From: Paenibacillus xylanexedens
GTDB lineage: Bacteria > Bacillota > Bacilli > Paenibacillales > Paenibacillaceae
Assembly (NCBI RefSeq): GCF_007680605.1
Contig: NZ_VEIO01000010.1
Span: 1 to 64,000, forward strand
Length of the DNA: 64,000 nucleotides
Direction: 5' to 3'
Both the position numbers and the translations under genes were made by a program. How positions within the stretch are numbered: position 1 is the first letter of the stretch; every line of letters starts with the position of its first letter. This document shows positions 26,541 to 35,930 of the stretch, in pieces. A model generated the notes under the pieces. It did not search any database. It saw only the letters and a program-made list of their open reading frames with translations, and had not been told where the DNA came from.

Positions 26541-26594
26541 ATGAAATCCCTCCCCTGGATAATATCTGCTTATTTTCGTCATAATTTTTAGCAT

Positions 26595-26871
26595 GTAAAA
26601 TGGAGTAAAAGTGACGTACTAAGCGATTTATATGGAATATTATTTAAAATTAGTATTCTAGTAAATATATAAACTTATTTTACCATAAACAATTTATACC
26701 ATCTAGATTCCCTTAAATGGAGAGTGTTATATAGGGTGTGAAAATCAACTATTTATGAAGCTCCGGACCGATAGTATTTCACTCATAATCGGGATGAAAT
26801 GCCATCTTGATTATTTGTATTTTTTTCATAAACGACATGAAACTACATATAGCGAAGAGCGCCTAAAGATG
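26595..26871. other. AT-rich intergenic region
   Basis: AT-rich spacer between the divergent lipoprotein and TPR genes. It should carry the lipoprotein promoter, but I cannot place that confidently. No coding potential or repeat is seen. Confidence 0.5.
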
Positions 26872-26880
26872 TGGTATACT
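26872..26880 (+). promoter_or_regulatory. Extended -10 promoter of the TPR gene
   Basis: TG-G-TATACT at 26872-26880 is a consensus extended -10. Transcription would start at about 26887, which makes the ATG at 26888 an unlikely start and favours ATG 26921. Confidence 0.6.
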
Positions 26881-26920
26881 GAAGAGTATGAATGAAAACA
26901 AAGAGGAGGTGCCTTGCGAG

Positions 26921-28663
26921 ATGAAGGGCAAGCTAGTGCGGACCGAGGGTCACCTTGCCAATATTATACCGATTCACTTGGATGCTTCTTTCTTTTTTGA
27001 AAGAGCTGTCCGCTCGCTGGACCGTAATCATGTCGACAAGGCATTGAAATATTTTCGCAAAGCTGTTGAGTACGAGCCGGAAAATCCGGTGAATCATTGT
27101 AATATGGCGGGTATTTTATCAGAAAAGGGAGACTATAAAGCTTCCAATGCCATTCTGGCTCATGTGCTGGATGTGGTTGACCCGTCGATGACGGAATGTT
27201 ATTTCTATATGGCAAACAATTATGCCAACATGGATCAATTCGAGGAAGCCGAGCGGGCGCTGGTCACCTATTTAGAGGAAGACACGCAGGGGCAGTTCAT
27301 GACGGAAGCAGAAGAGATGATGGAGCTTTTGTATTATGAGCTGGATCGCCCAGCCAAATTAAATCGAATCAAGTCACGCCAGGGGGTCGTGGAGCACGAT
27401 CAGGCACGTGAGTTGCTGGAAGAAGGGAAGTTTGCCCAAGCTGCAGAACTGCTCGAAGGCATGTCGCCCGATTATCCGGATTATCTTGCTGCCCGTAACA
27501 ATCTTGCTCTCGCCTATTATTATATGGGACTGTTCTCCAAAGCAAAAGAGACTATTGCTGAAGTATTGGAACAAGAACCAGGCAATCTGCATGCGCTTTG
27601 TAATCTGGCGATCTTTTATCAAAATGAGAATCGGACAGACCAAGTGCTGTTGTTGATTAAAAAACTGCTTGCGATCGTGCCATTCCAGCACGAACAGGTG
27701 TACAAGCTCGCTACAACAATGGGGATTTTGGGCCAGCATGACTCGGCCTATATTCATTTCCGCCGTTTGCTCAAGGGTGAAGAGACCGCTACTGATCCGG
27801 CACTGGCGCATTACGCGGCAGTAGCAGCGTTCAACACTGAACGGTATGACATCGCAAAGCGGCTGTGGCATCACGTGAACAAGCTTGACCCAGATTCTGA
27901 GGTAGCTCGTTATTATTTGGACGGCCTTGAGGCGGTAATTCAAGGTGTGCAGGAGCCGAGTAAGTTAAGCTATCACTACCATCTTCCCTTTGACGAGCAG
28001 TTCAAGCAATGGGAGGATTACGGTAATGGCATTCCGGAAGAGATGAAAAATGATCCGTTGATTCGCTCATCGTTCTTCTGGGCTTTACGTCACGGAGATC
28101 AGGCAACCAAGCTACAGGTTATTCATGCGCTTGGCATGATTGGTGATTACGAGGTGCAACAGGCCTTGCAATTGTTCATTAATGAACCTGGTGAAGAGAC
28201 TGCCTTGGTCAAGGCGGCGGAAGCCGTTTTGCATGATCTGCAAAGGGTTGAACATCCTGAATTGAACACTGAAGTTTCTCAACCACTTACCCCGGAGGCG
28301 TTAAAGACCATACCTAAGGTGAGTAAGAATGAAGTCATAGGGAATCAACTCGGGAACGAGACATCCTCTCATTGGCAGGCTGTTGTTGATCGTGCGCTCC
28401 AGATGTCAGAGGCGAGAGCCGAATTACAGCAAGAGATGGAGCGGATCTGGACAGATTATGTCTCCAGGGTTCGACCGGATCTATCTGGTTCCAAACAGAT
28501 CGAAGGATGGGCTGCAGGACTGGAGTATCTGGCTTCCAAAAACCGTAGCCGGCCCGTTACGTATCAGAGTATCGCTGAACGTTACGGTATATCCGCATCT
28601 ACCGTCAGCAAATATGCGAGGCAGCTCAATCAGATCTGTAGCGTAACTCCGCCTAAAGGATAG
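26921..28663 (+). CDS. Tetratricopeptide-repeat protein with C-terminal helix-turn-helix (YvcD-like)
   Basis: A 580-residue protein. TPR-like units fill about residues 20-330 (ALKYFRKAVEYEPENPVNHCNMAG; ARNNLALAYYYMGLFSKA). A helical region follows, and the last 40 residues form a helix-turn-helix-like element (SIAERYGISASTVSKYAR). The same type of gene lies before trxB in B. subtilis (yvcD). TPRs mediate protein contacts and the C-terminus may bind DNA; the role is unknown. GAGGAGG lies about 10 nt before ATG 26921. Confidence 0.85.
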   Translation: MKGKLVRTEGHLANIIPIHLDASFFFERAVRSLDRNHVDKALKYFRKAVEYEPENPVNHCNMAGILSEKGDYKASNAILAHVLDVVDPSMTECYFYMANNYANMDQFEEAERALVTYLEEDTQGQFMTEAEEMMELLYYELDRPAKLNRIKSRQGVVEHDQARELLEEGKFAQAAELLEGMSPDYPDYLAARNNLALAYYYMGLFSKAKETIAEVLEQEPGNLHALCNLAIFYQNENRTDQVLLLIKKLLAIVPFQHEQVYKLATTMGILGQHDSAYIHFRRLLKGEETATDPALAHYAAVAAFNTERYDIAKRLWHHVNKLDPDSEVARYYLDGLEAVIQGVQEPSKLSYHYHLPFDEQFKQWEDYGNGIPEEMKNDPLIRSSFFWALRHGDQATKLQVIHALGMIGDYEVQQALQLFINEPGEETALVKAAEAVLHDLQRVEHPELNTEVSQPLTPEALKTIPKVSKNEVIGNQLGNETSSHWQAVVDRALQMSEARAELQQEMERIWTDYVSRVRPDLSGSKQIEGWAAGLEYLASKNRSRPVTYQSIAERYGISASTVSKYARQLNQICSVTPPKG

Positions 28664-28853
28664 ATTCAGAGATATGGGCTCTGTAAAACGTTGCAATTCA
28701 AGCTTGAAGCATAGTTGTCCCTGAGAGAAGGATACATTAACCGGGAAAACGGGTAAACTTAACGAATAGGTCTAAAAATGCCTGTAGATATCATCTTGGC
28801 AAGTTATTCGCGACCATTACACATCTGAACCTGATGAAGGAGGCTGTATCTAT

Positions 28854-29813
28854 ATGTCTAAATACAGAACGATTGTGATCGGAACCGGACCTGCGGGTCT
28901 GACAGCAGCGATATACCTGGCTCGTGCGAATCTGAAACCGCTGGTGATTGAAGGTCTTCAGCCAGGTGGGCAATTGACAACGACTACAGACGTCGAGAAC
29001 TTCCCGGGTTTCCCGCAAGGTATTATGGGGCCTGAGTTGATGGACAACATGCGTAAGCAAGCAGAACGTTTTGGGGCTGAATTCAAGAATGGCTGGGTGG
29101 AAGAGGTTGACTTCAGTAAGCAACCTTTTAAAGTAAGTGTGGGCGGCATTGGTGAATTGGAAGCGGACTCCATCATTATCTCCACAGGCGCTTCGGCTCG
29201 TTATCTCGGTATTCCGGGTGAGCAGGAAAACGTAGGACGGGGAGTAAGTACTTGTGCAACATGTGACGGATTTTTCTTCCGCGGCAAAAAGATTGTTGTG
29301 GTGGGCGGTGGCGACTCCGCTATGGAAGAAGCGAGCTTTTTGACTCGTTTCGCCACGGACGTTACGCTGGTTCACCGCCGGGATGAGCTACGCGCGTCCA
29401 AGATTATGCAGGATCGTGCTCGCAGCAACGAGAAGGTGAAATGGGCTTTGAACCGTACACCGCTTGAAGTTGTGCCTGAAGCATTAGGTGTTAAAGGGTT
29501 GAAGGTTCGCAACAATGAAACAGGCCAGGAAGAGTTGCTCGAAGCAGATGGTGTATTCGTTGCCATCGGGCACACGCCAAACACCGGATTCCTTGGTAAG
29601 GCTATTGAACTGGATGATCATGGGTATGTTGTGGTTAAACCGGGCACGACGGAAACCAATATTCCTGGTGTGTTTGCTTGCGGTGACGTGCAGGATACAA
29701 AATATCGCCAGGCCATTACAGCTGCAGGGTCGGGTTGTATGGCGGCTATGGATTGTGAAAAGTTCCTGGAGGGAAGTATTGTGCACGATTGGAGCGAAAC
29801 GCTGGATAAGTAA
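28854..29813 (+). CDS. trxB: Thioredoxin reductase
   Basis: A 319-residue FAD enzyme that reduces thioredoxin with NADPH. The FAD-binding GTGPAGLTAAIYLAR lies at 9-23, the redox-active CATC motif near 141, the NADPH-binding GGGDSAMEEA near 158, and the C-terminal FAD motif FACGDVQD near 280. GAAGGAGG precedes the ATG. A terminator follows. Confidence 0.97.
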   Translation: MSKYRTIVIGTGPAGLTAAIYLARANLKPLVIEGLQPGGQLTTTTDVENFPGFPQGIMGPELMDNMRKQAERFGAEFKNGWVEEVDFSKQPFKVSVGGIGELEADSIIISTGASARYLGIPGEQENVGRGVSTCATCDGFFFRGKKIVVVGGGDSAMEEASFLTRFATDVTLVHRRDELRASKIMQDRARSNEKVKWALNRTPLEVVPEALGVKGLKVRNNETGQEELLEADGVFVAIGHTPNTGFLGKAIELDDHGYVVVKPGTTETNIPGVFACGDVQDTKYRQAITAAGSGCMAAMDCEKFLEGSIVHDWSETLDK

Positions 29814-29877
29814 TACGCATGACACCCCTATGATTTGGAATAAACTAGCATAAGAGACAACGGGAAGTCTCATGAAC

Positions 29878-29907
29878 TGAGAGAAGCCGGAGGGCTTCTC
29901 TTTTTTT
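29878..29907 (+). terminator. Terminator after trxB
   Basis: AGAGAAGCC (29880-29888) pairs with GGCTTCTCT (29893-29901), followed by TTTTTT. Confidence 0.92.
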
Positions 29908-29968
29908 GAAACGATGGTGGGCATGATCTCGTATACATAAGGGGTATATTAGCTGTGAGGTGAAGAAG

Positions 29969-31009
29969 TTGGGGGAAATGATAAAAGATTGGCTTCAGAA
30001 TGCAACAGTTAGACGGTTTTTGATTCTGCTGTTGTTCTGTTTAATTTTGTTCAGTATGGGGAGTATGCTTCATATGATTCTGCTGTTGTTCCTGGTGACT
30101 TACGTCATGAACAGGCTACAGCATCTCATTACAAAAGGTTTGAATCGCTTTTTTCCAATCGACTATAAAGTTGTGGTCATTCTGCTGTATATGATTGTGA
30201 TTGCCGGAATTGTACTTGGGATATCCAGATATTCACCACGGATTGTGGATCAGGTTGTGCAGTTAACCAACGAGATTATGAAATTTCTCGACACGGCTGA
30301 CGGTGATAATTTTGCCTCCAAGATCGCTGGTTATCTGCAGTCCTTCGACATTAAAAATTATACCAACGAAGCGCTGAAGTACATTTTTGCTTTTAGTAAA
30401 TGGCTGGAATTCATCCTGCTGGTTATTATTTTGAGTTTGTTCTTCCTGTTGCAGAAAAAAGAAATCTATAAATTCACGTCCAAGTTCAAAACAAGCAAAA
30501 TCGGCTGGTTCTATAATGAAGTGGCATACCTTGGCGACAAATTTGTATCTTCTTTTGGTAAAGTCATTGAAGCACAGCTGCTAATTGCCGTATTTAATAC
30601 GGTGCTCACGATGCTAGGATTGTGGATCTTAGGTTATCCATATCTGTTCGCATTAACGATCATGGTTTTCTTGCTCAGTCTGGTGCCTGTTGCGGGCGTT
30701 ATGATCTCCCTTGTGCCGCTCTGTCTGATCGGGTATCAAATGGGCGGACTGCAGATGGCCATCATCGTGATCGTTATGATCGTCATTATTCATGCGCTGG
30801 AAACATACTTCCTGAATCCGAAGCTCATGGCACACAAGACCAAATTGCCGATGTTCTACACCTTCATCGTGCTGATTTTGTCGCAACATTTCCTTGGAAT
30901 CTGGGGCTTGATTATTGGTATTCCGATCTTTGTCTTCATGCTGGATATTCTGGATGTGAACAAGATGGAGAAGACTGAGGAACCTGTGCGCGTCGAGTCG
31001 AAGTTGTAA
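29969..31009 (+). CDS. AI-2E family (PerM-type) membrane permease
   Basis: A 346-residue integral membrane protein with seven or eight hydrophobic segments. The arrangement (two N-terminal helices, a soluble 80-145 region, then a helix-rich C-terminal half with PLCLIGYQMGG and NPKLMAHKTKLP) is that of the AI-2E transporter family, which includes the TqsA exporter and Na+/H+ antiporters. The start is uncertain: TTG 29969 has AGGTG 7 nt upstream; GTG 29960 lies within that site and ATG 29978 has none. The transported substrate is unknown. Confidence 0.83.
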   Translation: MGEMIKDWLQNATVRRFLILLLFCLILFSMGSMLHMILLLFLVTYVMNRLQHLITKGLNRFFPIDYKVVVILLYMIVIAGIVLGISRYSPRIVDQVVQLTNEIMKFLDTADGDNFASKIAGYLQSFDIKNYTNEALKYIFAFSKWLEFILLVIILSLFFLLQKKEIYKFTSKFKTSKIGWFYNEVAYLGDKFVSSFGKVIEAQLLIAVFNTVLTMLGLWILGYPYLFALTIMVFLLSLVPVAGVMISLVPLCLIGYQMGGLQMAIIVIVMIVIIHALETYFLNPKLMAHKTKLPMFYTFIVLILSQHFLGIWGLIIGIPIFVFMLDILDVNKMEKTEEPVRVESKL

Positions 31010-31047
31010 TTGATTCTTGAGAGTTCCTAAATTGTGCGAAAAAAAGA

Positions 31048-31084
31048 ATAAACGCCTCCAGTGCTTCGCTGGAAGGCGTTTTTT
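31048..31084 (+). terminator. Terminator after the AI-2E-type gene
   Basis: AACGCCTCCAG pairs with CTGGAAGGCGTT (one mismatch) around a 7-nt loop, followed by TTTT. Confidence 0.9.
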
Positions 31085-31420
31085 GTTATACCTACACCTG
31101 AGGTGATAGGTATCATGGGTGATTGTGTTAACAATGTCATGATCGTCTGATGACCAATGTCATTTTTTATGAATGGAACGAGGGATAATGAAATATCATG
31201 AGTTGAGGCTACCCTTTCTATCAGGGAAGGAGGGAGCATGGCGTTTTAATAGATTAAAATCAGGTTGTATACGCATTCAAAAATGGTGTGTGATGTCGTT
31301 CACAACCCTGCCAAGGCATGTTGCGCGTGAGGTCTTCTCGTCTTGACCCCGGCGTATCCTTCAATTATAGTTGGTACGTAGGACTTAAACTATTTTAGAT
31401 AGATAAAGGTGGCTTGCAGC
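31085..31420. other. Intergenic region with a 26-bp palindrome
   Basis: About 335 nt without a gene. It begins with an imperfect palindrome at 31088-31113 (ATACCTA, CACCT / AGGTG, TAGGTAT). The rest should hold the glcK promoter, which I cannot place with confidence. Confidence 0.5.
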
Positions 31421-32371
31421 ATGTCTGAGAAAATCTACGTTGGGGTCGATCTCGGCGGAACAGCAATCAAGGTCGGTATATGTGATGATCAAGGTCAGCT
31501 TATGCATACGTATGAAGGACCGACTGAAGTGGACCAGGGCGTTGACACGGTTATCGCCAACATCGAGAAGTATGTCCGTCATATCGTAGCCGAATCGCCA
31601 TACAGCTGGGAACAGCTTGAAGGTGTTGGTGCAGGAGTTGCCGGTTTCACGAATGTACGCGAGGGGATTATTGTTCATGCTCCTAACATCGGATTTCGGA
31701 ATGTAGCCATTCGTTCGGTTCTGGAAGAGCGTCTGGGCAAGCCTGTCAAAATAGATAATGATGCGAACGTTGCTGCTTTGGGTGAAGCTTGGGCAGGAGC
31801 CGGCAAGGGCGTAGACAATTGTGTATGCTTCACACTCGGTACAGGCGTTGGCGGTGGTCTCATCCTGGACGGTAAGATCTATCAAGGGTTTTCCGGCATG
31901 GCAGGGGAACTGGGCCATATCAGTGTTGTGCCTGATCTGGAAGCGATCAAGTGTGGCTGTGGTAAAATGGGATGTGTAGAGACGGTATCATCCGCAACAG
32001 GTATCATTCGTATGGCGAAGGATGCTGTAGAGCGTGGTGATCATACGTCCCTTGCCTTGGTAGACAAAATTGCGGCCAAGGAAGTATTTGATGCGGCCAA
32101 AGCCGGCGATGAAGTGGCACTGCGGATTGTAAACCGTGCGGCTTATTATTTGGGCAAATCCATGGCAACCGTAGCAGCTGTACTGAATCCGGAATTATTC
32201 ATTGTTGGCGGTGGTGTATCGAAGGCAGGCGACTTCTTGTTTGATGAGATTCGTACTGTGTTTGCTCAATTGACTCCAGAGCCGTTGCAACAAGGTGTTC
32301 AGATTTTGGAAGCTACACTGGGCAATGATGCAGGTATCGTAGGCGCGGCAGGTCTCCTCTTACGTTCGTAG
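31421..32371 (+). CDS. glcK: Glucokinase, ROK family
   Basis: A 316-residue sugar kinase that makes glucose-6-phosphate from glucose and ATP. The ATP phosphate-binding GVDLGGTAIKVG lies at 8-19, the sugar-binding NDANVAALGE near 109, GTGVGGGLI near 136 and the ROK zinc motif CGCGKMGCVE near 182-191. ATG 31421 lies 8 nt after AAAGGTGG; the in-frame GTG 31409 falls inside that site. In this regulatory neighbourhood it links glucose entry to catabolite control. Confidence 0.93.
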   Translation: MSEKIYVGVDLGGTAIKVGICDDQGQLMHTYEGPTEVDQGVDTVIANIEKYVRHIVAESPYSWEQLEGVGAGVAGFTNVREGIIVHAPNIGFRNVAIRSVLEERLGKPVKIDNDANVAALGEAWAGAGKGVDNCVCFTLGTGVGGGLILDGKIYQGFSGMAGELGHISVVPDLEAIKCGCGKMGCVETVSSATGIIRMAKDAVERGDHTSLALVDKIAAKEVFDAAKAGDEVALRIVNRAAYYLGKSMATVAAVLNPELFIVGGGVSKAGDFLFDEIRTVFAQLTPEPLQQGVQILEATLGNDAGIVGAAGLLLRS

Positions 32372-32423
32372 TACCTTTGTAACACGATATATCCGACATC
32401 AATATGATAAGGAGGGGACATTT

Positions 32424-33323
32424 ATGCTTGAAGGTGAAGGCTCACCAGGCACAGGCGCCACGCTCATTATCATTACGGGCATGTCCGGAGCGGGTAAAAC
32501 GATAGCTGTGCAGAGCTTGGAGGATCTAGGGTTTTTCTGCGTAGATAATTTACCGCCTGTTCTAATTCCTAAATTCGCGGAGTTGATCGAACAGTCGAAT
32601 GGCAAGATTGGCAAGGTAGCGCTGGTCATCGATCTTCGGGGACGTGAATTTTTCACGGCATTATCCGAGTCTCTAAACTATATCAAGGATCATTTTACGA
32701 TTCATTGCGAAATTTTATTTTTGGATGCAACCGATTCTGTTCTGGTCCAACGTTATAAAGAGAGTAGACGCAGACATCCGCTTGCTCCGGAAGGGATGCC
32801 GCTGGACGGCATCAAGCTGGAACGCAAGATGCTGGAGGAACTTAAAAATTCGGCAACTCAGGTGCTGAATACCAGCACGATGAAGCCTGCTCAATTGAAG
32901 GAGCGCATCATCTCGCGGTTCTCTCACTTGGAGAGCCAGATGTTATCCGTGAATATAACGTCCTTCGGATTTAAATACGGTATTCCGATTGATGCGGATC
33001 TCGTATTTGATGTTCGTTTTTTACCGAATCCGCATTATATTGATCATTTGCGGCCGAATACAGGACAGAATAGTGAAGTGTACGAATATGTTATGAAATG
33101 GCCGGAAACGCAAGCGTTTCTGACCAAGCTGCTGGATATGCTGCATTTTCTGATTCCGCAATACCGGAAGGAAGGCAAAAGCCAGGTTATTATTGGAATC
33201 GGCTGTACCGGAGGCAAGCATCGTTCGGTAGCAATATCGGAATATTTGGGCAAAATGCTCGGAAGCAGTGAGACTGAAGCTGTTACCGTAAGCCACCGCG
33301 ACGCTGACCGGGACCGTCATTGA
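32424..33323 (+). CDS. rapZ: RNase adapter / nucleotide-binding protein RapZ (YvcJ)
   Basis: A 299-residue P-loop protein. Walker A GMSGAGKT lies near 18-25, followed by LEDLGFFCVDNLPP, and the C-terminal domain has the conserved GIGCTGGKHRSVAI motif near 259. In enterobacteria RapZ guides RNase E to the glmZ small RNA; in Bacillus YvcJ hydrolyses GTP and affects competence. It begins the conserved rapZ-yvcK-whiA-crh cluster. AAGGAGGGG precedes the ATG. Confidence 0.95.
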   Translation: MLEGEGSPGTGATLIIITGMSGAGKTIAVQSLEDLGFFCVDNLPPVLIPKFAELIEQSNGKIGKVALVIDLRGREFFTALSESLNYIKDHFTIHCEILFLDATDSVLVQRYKESRRRHPLAPEGMPLDGIKLERKMLEELKNSATQVLNTSTMKPAQLKERIISRFSHLESQMLSVNITSFGFKYGIPIDADLVFDVRFLPNPHYIDHLRPNTGQNSEVYEYVMKWPETQAFLTKLLDMLHFLIPQYRKEGKSQVIIGIGCTGGKHRSVAISEYLGKMLGSSETEAVTVSHRDADRDRH

Positions 33324-33336
33324 AGAGGGTGAAGGG

Positions 33337-34323
33337 ATGAAAGAGGCCGGACCACGGAGAGAACGTCCGAGAATCGTTGTTATGGGCGGCGGAACCGGAT
33401 TATCTGTGATGTTACGCGGTTTAAAAGAGAAACCGATGGATATCACGGCCATTGTTACGGTTGCCGATGACGGTGGGAGTTCAGGGATCCTGCGCAGTGA
33501 GTTGCAAATGCCGCCTCCAGGAGACATTCGTAACGTGCTCACCGCGCTGGCAGATGTTGAGCCACTGCTTTCGGACATGTTAAAGTATCGTTTCAATACA
33601 GGTGCGGGGCTTGCAGGCCACAGCCTGGGCAATTTGATATTGGCTGCAATGACGGATATATCAGGCGACTTTGTGACCGCTGTGCGGGAGCTTAGCCGCG
33701 TGTTTGCCGTTAGGGGTCAGGTGCTTCCGGCAGCGGGTCAAGCTGTTGTGCTGCATGCTGAGATGGAGGATGGATCAATTATTACTGGCGAGTCCAAAAT
33801 CCCTGAGGCAGGCGGGCGCATTAAACGTGTCTTTCTTGAACCGGATCACGTGGAGCCGTTGCCAGAAGCTGTCGAGGCTATACGCCAAGCAGATGCGATT
33901 CTGATTGGCCCGGGTAGTCTATATACGAGTATCCTTCCTAATCTGCTTGTGCCCAAACTGGCAGAGGCTGTCGTTGAAACGGATGCGGTGAAGATGTTTA
34001 TTTGTAACGTAATGACACAGCCGGGAGAGACCGACAATTATACAGTGAGTGATCATCTTAAGGCAGTGCATGAGCATATTGGTCACCAGCTCTTTGACTA
34101 CGTGATCGTGAACAATGGTGACATTCCACTACAAGTACAGAATAAGTATGCGGAAAAAGGAGCAAAACCGGTTGTTCTTGATATGAATGTGCTGAAAAGT
34201 TCAGGTTATCAGGTTGTCGCAGATACGCTGGTTTTGTTCAAAACCTATCTGCGCCATGATGCCGACAAGCTCAGCCATCATATTTACCAGCTGGTTCAAA
34301 ATTGGATGTTACGGAAGAGGTGA
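33337..34323 (+). CDS. yvcK: Gluconeogenesis factor YvcK
   Basis: A 328-residue member of the CofD/YvcK family. It binds UDP-sugars and is needed in B. subtilis for growth on gluconeogenic carbon sources and for normal cell-wall synthesis. IVVMGGGTGLSVMLRGLK near 14-31, ADDGGSSGILR near 47 and GPGSLYTSILPNL near 192 are visible. It lies 13 nt after rapZ with GAGGGTGAAGGG upstream. Confidence 0.95.
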   Translation: MKEAGPRRERPRIVVMGGGTGLSVMLRGLKEKPMDITAIVTVADDGGSSGILRSELQMPPPGDIRNVLTALADVEPLLSDMLKYRFNTGAGLAGHSLGNLILAAMTDISGDFVTAVRELSRVFAVRGQVLPAAGQAVVLHAEMEDGSIITGESKIPEAGGRIKRVFLEPDHVEPLPEAVEAIRQADAILIGPGSLYTSILPNLLVPKLAEAVVETDAVKMFICNVMTQPGETDNYTVSDHLKAVHEHIGHQLFDYVIVNNGDIPLQVQNKYAEKGAKPVVLDMNVLKSSGYQVVADTLVLFKTYLRHDADKLSHHIYQLVQNWMLRKR

Positions 34324-34329
34324 AGTCCC

Positions 34330-35268
34330 ATGTCATTTGCAGCACAGACCAAAAAAGAATTAACGATGATTGAAAGCGAAGCGTGCTGCGAACAGGCGGA
34401 ACTTTCAGCCCTCATCCGTATGCTTGGTGCAGTGCAGTTATCGAATAAAAAAGTCATCTTGGATATTTCGACAGAGAATGCTGCGATCGCAAGAAGGGCA
34501 TACTCTCTGCTTAAAAAGCATTTTCAAGTGCATACGGAATTGTTGGTTCGCAAAAAAATGCGGCTGAAGAAGAACAATGTGTACATTGTTCGTGTTCCGT
34601 CTATGGTTCAGGAGATTCTAAAGGAGTTGCATATCGTCTCCGAAGGGTTCCTGTTTACTCCTGGCATTAATGAAGAGTTACTGGAGAAGAATTGTTGTAA
34701 GCGAGCTTATCTTCGTGGTGCATTTCTGGCAGGTGGTTCCGTAAATAACCCGGAGGGCTCCTCATATCATCTGGAGATTGCGTCCATGTATGAAGAGCAT
34801 TGTCAGGCACTGGTGGATCTGGCCAATGAATTTCATCTTAATGCCCGGTGTATAGAAAGGAAAAAAGGATTCATCCTATACATTAAGGAAGGCGAGAAAA
34901 TCATTGAGTTGCTTAGCATCATCGGTGCTCACCAGGCCTTGTTCAAGTTTGAAGACGTTCGAATTATGCGGGACATGCGTAACTCGGTGAATCGAATTGT
35001 CAATTGTGAGACAGCTAATCTAAACAAAACGATTGGAGCAGCGGTTAGACAAATCGACAATATCCGTTTACTGCAAAAGGAAGTGGGTCTGGAATCTCTT
35101 CCGGATAAGCTACGTGAAGTAGCGGAGGTGAGGCTTGCTCATCCCGACATCAATCTGAAGGAAGTAGGCGAATTGCTAAAAGGTACGGTGAGCAAATCGG
35201 GTGTGAACCATCGACTTCGGAAGATTGATGAGCTTGCTGAGAAAGTGCGCGCGGAACGTTATAGTTGA
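34330..35268 (+). CDS. whiA: DNA-binding protein WhiA
   Basis: A 312-residue protein with a LAGLIDADG-homing-endonuclease-like N-terminal fold (YLRGAFLAGGSVNNPE near 128) and a C-terminal helix-turn-helix (LREVAEVRLAHPDINLKEVG near 258). In Bacillus it associates with the nucleoid and influences cell division and chromosome segregation. It starts 6 nt after yvcK. Confidence 0.95.
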   Translation: MSFAAQTKKELTMIESEACCEQAELSALIRMLGAVQLSNKKVILDISTENAAIARRAYSLLKKHFQVHTELLVRKKMRLKKNNVYIVRVPSMVQEILKELHIVSEGFLFTPGINEELLEKNCCKRAYLRGAFLAGGSVNNPEGSSYHLEIASMYEEHCQALVDLANEFHLNARCIERKKGFILYIKEGEKIIELLSIIGAHQALFKFEDVRIMRDMRNSVNRIVNCETANLNKTIGAAVRQIDNIRLLQKEVGLESLPDKLREVAEVRLAHPDINLKEVGELLKGTVSKSGVNHRLRKIDELAEKVRAERYS

Positions 35269-35419
35269 AGGTTAAAATGAATCATTTAGGTTTAAGGTAT
35301 GTTATGACCTTACCAAGTCGTGATGGGTTACTCGTGCGGGTAAAGGAGAGGCTTCGGTTCTGGATTTTTGCCTGAGCTCAAGGGTTAAGTTTTTTCTTCT
35401 AGTGTCCTGCACGGGTTAA

Positions 35420-35428
35420 TGGTATAAT
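35420..35428 (+). promoter_or_regulatory. Extended -10 promoter of the Crh/HPr gene
   Basis: TG-G-TATAAT at 35420-35428 is a perfect extended -10, about 60 nt before the start codon. Confidence 0.6.
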
Positions 35429-35487
35429 GTTGTATAAATATAATTGTGTATTTAATGTCCAGATTTCATAATAGGGGGTAAGTTTCT

Positions 35488-35757
35488 ATGACAAAGCACC
35501 CGGTAGTTGTCCGTTTGAAAACGGGTCTCCATGCCAGACCTGCAGCACTGTTCGTTCAGGAAGCGAATAAGTACTCATCTGAAGTGTTCGTCGAGAAGGA
35601 CGATAAAAAAGTAAACGCTAAAAGTATCATGGGAATCATGAGCCTTGCGATCAGTACAGGTACAGAAATCCATATTAGTGCTGAAGGCGCGGATGCGGAT
35701 CAGGCTGTAAACGCTTTAGTTAGTCTGGTGAGCAAGGAAGAGCTTGAGAACCAATAA
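35488..35757 (+). CDS. crh: Crh/HPr-type phosphocarrier protein with both His15 and Ser46
   Basis: An 89-residue HPr-fold protein. Its position after whiA and its backbone (VRLKTGL, ARPAALFVQEAN, KKVNAKSIMG, STGTE) match Crh of Bacillus. B. subtilis Crh has Gln at position 15 and cannot carry the PTS phosphate. Here residue 15 is His (TGLHARPA), so PTS phosphorylation is possible, and Ser46 (AKSIMG) is kept for HprK. It may be the general HPr of this organism or a dual-purpose Crh. AGGGGGTAAG precedes the ATG and a terminator follows, so it is transcribed alone. Confidence 0.93.
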   Translation: MTKHPVVVRLKTGLHARPAALFVQEANKYSSEVFVEKDDKKVNAKSIMGIMSLAISTGTEIHISAEGADADQAVNALVSLVSKEELENQ

Positions 35758-35784
35758 GCTTCATGAACTCAATTCAATCTATGA

Positions 35785-35808
35785 AGAAGTCCCGCAAGGG
35801 GCTTTTTT
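35785..35808 (+). terminator. Terminator after the Crh/HPr gene
   Basis: AAGTCCC pairs with GGGGCTT over the loop GCAA, followed by a T-run. Confidence 0.88.
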
Positions 35809-35930
35809 GCGTTTTATATAAATTTTATTAACCGTGCCCGTCAAGTGCAACATTATGGAATTTGTCCCGTCTGTTAAGGTATCAAATCGCTTCAAGTTTG
35901 AGAAGTTAACATATGAGGAGGTTATTCGTA

